A stretch of DNA of 64,000 nucleotides. Origin: Sporomusaceae bacterium FL31 (GTDB taxonomy: Bacteria; Bacillota; Negativicutes; DSM-1736; Dendrosporobacteraceae). This document shows, in pieces, positions 61,308 to 64,000 of this stretch. Numbering within the stretch: position 1 is the stretch's first letter; each line of letters opens with the position of its first letter. The notes below the pieces were generated by a model. It made no database searches. It was not told where the DNA came from and worked only from the letters and a program-made list of their open reading frames with translations. The position numbers and the translations under genes were made by a program. Location of the stretch: positions 737,066-801,065 of the forward strand of contig BIFV01000008.1 of the NCBI GenBank assembly GCA_003990955.1, given 5' to 3'.

Positions 61308-64000
61308 TTAGTGCCGCAATACCTGATCAACGCTTTCCAGCAGCCGAGCCCTGTCCAGTTTTACTTCATAAAGGTCGAACCCGGCCCTTAGGCCTCTTTC
61401 TTTATCAGCATCGCTGCTCAGCGAAGTTAATGCGATCACAGGCAAGTGCCTCAACGTCTCGCTGGACCGAATGGCTCTCACTAATTCCAACCCGTTCATG
61501 TGCGGCATCTCAATGTCACTAATCACAACATCCACGGTCTGCCGTGATAACACCTCAAGCGCATCGCAGCCATTCTCGACGGCGATCACCGTATAATCTT
61601 CATTTTCAAGATAGCTTTTAATTGTCCTGGAAAAAAACGGCGTATCTTCAGCCAAAAGGATCACGGCTTTTTTCACCTTCGATCTTTCGCCGGAAAGCTC
61701 TCGGGAACCCTTTCTTTCCTCAACAGTTTTTTGCGTATAATACTCCGGCGCCGCCTTTTTCAGGAGGTCATGAATATTCAGTAGCGTAACGATTGTCCCA
61801 TCAACCACGGTGGTTCCGATGATACCGTCGCTGCTAACGCCGGTGATATCTAGTTCAATATTAGTTGAAACGGCATCACAAATTTCTTCGGCGATAATAC
61901 CCACAGGATGCCGTACAAACTTAGGTAAAATGATATAAACCTTAGAGGGATTATTTTTTCGTCTGGAAATCGGCAGATAATGCTCAGGTCGAATCACCCG
62001 AATCGGCTGATCACGGAAAATGAAGTAATGCCGGGAACCAATTTTTTGAATACGGGTTAAGGCAATCTCCTCCACCCGCGATACCATGGCCAGATCAACG
62101 CCCAGTATTTCACCGCCCGAAGCCTTGAACAGCAATAAAGACTGCTGCTCTGAGAGCGGACTCTTTTCTGCCGGATGCACTTCCGCCGGCTTGGCGGCTT
62201 CTTCTACCTGACAAAGGTTGGCCTCCAGCCGAAGGCTTTCCGGGTCGATGATCATGGCAATCCGTCCGTCACCCAAGACAGTCACCCCGGAATAACAGCC
62301 GCAGGCCTTTAGCGCCGCAGGCACGGGCTTCACTAGGATTTCTTCCGTATCGTATACTGCATCAACCGCAAGACCATAGTGCAAATGACCGCTCTTAATC
62401 ACCAGAATGCGGAAGGTCCGGTTCTTATCGGCAAAATAGGCGAAACGCTCCTCGCTTCCATCGCCCGTTCCGTCATCAATTTCCAGAACATCAGCCAGCC
62501 GAACAAGCGGCAGCAACCGTTTGCGGAGTCGTAAAACCGGACAAGTATGGATAAACTCAATCCTTTTTTCACTCATCTCACCAGGCTGAATGAGAATCAG
62601 TTCCTTCACGTTGGCCTGAGGCAAGGCAAAAGCGCTGCCAGCCACCTCAACAATAAACGAGGAAATAATCGCCAGCGTCAACGGCAATATCAGCCGGAAG
62701 GTAGTTCCCGCTCCCATTGTCGTAAAAAGCTCCACCTTGCCCCCAAGCTTCTCGATATTGGTTTTTACCACATCCATACCAACACCACGGCCGGAAAGAT
62801 CGGTAACTTCCTGCGCCGTTGAAAAACCCGGCCGCATAATGAAGTTTAGGATATCGCACTCACTTAGCAGTCCCGCTTCTTTCTCGCTAATCCAGCCTTT
62901 TTGCAAAACCTTGGCTCTGATCACCTCGATATCAATTCCGGCACCATCGTCCCTTACATCAATGATTACCCGCCCGCTTTCATGGTAGGCGTGCAATACC
63001 AATTTTCCGTCCGGGGGCTTGTTGCCAGCGACTCTGATCCGCGGAGACTCAATGCCGTGGTCGAGCGCATTTCGCACCAGATGAGTAATCGGATCGATCA
63101 GTGCCTCAATAATGGAGCGGTCAAGCTCGACACTAAGACCGGCCATCTCCAGTTCTACCTCTTTCCCCAGTTTGCGCGACAATTCCCTCACAATACGCGG
63201 AAATTTATTGAATACATTGGCGACAGGCTGCATCCTGGTCTTCATGACTTTTTCCTGCAAGTTCGTCGTCAACGTATCTATGCCCTGGGCAACGACATCA
63301 AGCTGGAACACATCTTTACCCGTGTTTTGCGCAATCCGCAGTAGTTGATTTCGTCTGAGAACCATTTCGCCCACCATATTAAGCAGATCATCCAACAGCG
63401 CGACACTCACCCGGACAGTATCTCCCGCTGACGCCGTTCTTGTCTTGCCTTCCATCGGCCGAGTCGGTTCACCTGGTTTGGCGGGGCCATTTGCGGAAAA
63501 AGCAGCCTCAGTCAACAGCTGACTAACAGCCGGTGACGGGAGGAAGCTTTCTGCCGGCAGCGCTGCTGCCATCTGTTTCTCTTGCATTTCCAGGTCCGTG
63601 AGTTGGTTCCATACATCCCAGGCCGAAAAATCTGCCCCAGCCTCATCTGTCTCCTGCCTTTTTCCTGCCGGTAAAAAGTCTTTAACGATCGTCACATAAG
63701 GTGTAATATCGCACCCCGTTGACAGCTCAGGGTTTAAAACAAGCTCCTTTAACACGTCCGTCACCGTCAGCAGCGCATCGATCATCGTCGGATTTATATT
63801 CATTTCCTGATCCCGCAGCTTGCCAAAAAGAGTTTCTATCGCATGAGACAGCTCAACAATTTCAGTCAGTTCGAAAAAGCCGGCTGTGCCTTTTATGCTA
63901 TGAACGGCTCGGAACATTTCATTGACACAGTCGGCGTCACACTCGTCTTCTCCCATACGCAGCAAACCTGCTTCCACCGAACCGATATGAGCTTTTGCCT
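61308..64000 (-). CDS. cheA: Hybrid CheA histidine kinase (Hpt-ATPase-CheW-CheW-REC), 5' end outside window
   Basis: At least 897 residues; the frame is open to the right edge (reads AKAHIGSVEAGLLRM before the first full stretch). Hpt His in FRAVHSIKGTAGFF; dimerisation about 190-260; ATPase motifs: N box PITHLVRNALDHGIE, G1 VRDDGAGID, G2 DLSGRGVGMDVVKTNIEKLGG; then a CheW-like domain (LPLTLAIISSFIVEVAGSAF), a second CheW-like domain (LLLFKASGGEILGVDLAMVSRVEEIAL), and a C-terminal REC (VILLAEDTPFF, VVISDIEMPHMNG, EVKLD). No P2 domain is evident. No receptor or CheY alone is nearby, so non-motility signalling to the two downstream REC proteins seems likely. Confidence 0.95.
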   Translation of the reverse strand, partial: AKAHIGSVEAGLLRMGEDECDADCVNEMFRAVHSIKGTAGFFELTEIVELSHAIETLFGKLRDQEMNINPTMIDALLTVTDVLKELVLNPELSTGCDITPYVTIVKDFLPAGKRQETDEAGADFSAWDVWNQLTDLEMQEKQMAAALPAESFLPSPAVSQLLTEAAFSANGPAKPGEPTRPMEGKTRTASAGDTVRVSVALLDDLLNMVGEMVLRRNQLLRIAQNTGKDVFQLDVVAQGIDTLTTNLQEKVMKTRMQPVANVFNKFPRIVRELSRKLGKEVELEMAGLSVELDRSIIEALIDPITHLVRNALDHGIESPRIRVAGNKPPDGKLVLHAYHESGRVIIDVRDDGAGIDIEVIRAKVLQKGWISEKEAGLLSECDILNFIMRPGFSTAQEVTDLSGRGVGMDVVKTNIEKLGGKVELFTTMGAGTTFRLILPLTLAIISSFIVEVAGSAFALPQANVKELILIQPGEMSEKRIEFIHTCPVLRLRKRLLPLVRLADVLEIDDGTGDGSEERFAYFADKNRTFRILVIKSGHLHYGLAVDAVYDTEEILVKPVPAALKACGCYSGVTVLGDGRIAMIIDPESLRLEANLCQVEEAAKPAEVHPAEKSPLSEQQSLLLFKASGGEILGVDLAMVSRVEEIALTRIQKIGSRHYFIFRDQPIRVIRPEHYLPISRRKNNPSKVYIILPKFVRHPVGIIAEEICDAVSTNIELDITGVSSDGIIGTTVVDGTIVTLLNIHDLLKKAAPEYYTQKTVEERKGSRELSGERSKVKKAVILLAEDTPFFSRTIKSYLENEDYTVIAVENGCDALEVLSRQTVDVVISDIEMPHMNGLELVRAIRSSETLRHLPVIALTSLSSDADKERGLRAGFDLYEVKLDRARLLESVDQVLRH

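Overview
The window looks like the chromosome of an anaerobic, diderm, probably spore-forming Firmicute, most plausibly a Negativicute of the Sporomusa/Pelosinus type. This rests on Gram-positive style Shine-Dalgarno sites, a GlgC+GlgD two-subunit glycogen synthesis system, a CcpN/PPDK-regulatory-protein/PPDK operon, a heptosyltransferase-like GT9 (outer-membrane LPS synthesis), siroheme-type reductases, a DUF3231 protein and a collagen-like exosporium-type protein. The assignment comes from gene content only; no rRNA or tRNA gene was seen.

Layout. (1) 1-13143, minus strand: a duplicated glycogen cluster, glgC2-glgD2-glgA-glgP2 and then glgP1-glgB-glgC1-glgD1 (cut by the left edge), with a small membrane-protein gene on the other strand between the two halves. 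(2) 13.6-32.7 kb: housekeeping genes, including a 3D-domain cell-wall protein, an M48 protease, the ccpN-ppsR-ppdK gluconeogenesis operon, a CYTH protein, LysE exporters, a diguanylate cyclase with two sensor domains, a sulfite/nitrite reductase-like protein, xpt, GT9, DedA, GNAT, a Fur-box-controlled 56-aa gene, a gluzincin peptidase and a DUF362 ferredoxin protein. (3) 32.7-42.65 kb: an AT-rich accessory island bounded by the intact DUF362 gene and a broken second copy of that gene's 5' end. It holds a radical-SAM-like gene coupled to tcmP, a dGTPase-like HD protein, a large palindrome, a repeat-truncated DUF2290-like gene, small redox and ACT proteins, and a run of polymorphic-toxin immunity-type genes (DUF3885, DUF1871, DUF6966, barstar, WapI-like, DUF2691), several of them decayed. 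(4) 43-47.2 kb: LysR and a D-2-hydroxyacid dehydrogenase, an IS3 remnant and the collagen-like gene. (5) 47.3-58.6 kb: a rifampin phosphotransferase with its TetR regulator and tandem operators, an L,D-transpeptidase, a siroheme reductase with a divergent ArsR-type regulator, an HxlR/DUF2798/cupin/PNPOx cluster and DUF3231. (6) 58.7-64 kb: a membrane-anchored protein and a signalling operon of hybrid CheA (cut by the right edge), REC-effector and REC-GGDEF.

Cross-cutting observations. Two genes (ppsR and perhaps glgP1) seem to start at ATT behind strong Shine-Dalgarno sequences. Two families of palindromic REP-like repeats are scattered over 37-57 kb, and one appears to have truncated two genes. 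The best candidates for undescribed biology are the radical SAM/TcmP/dGTPase block, the Fur-controlled small gene and the toxin-less immunity island.
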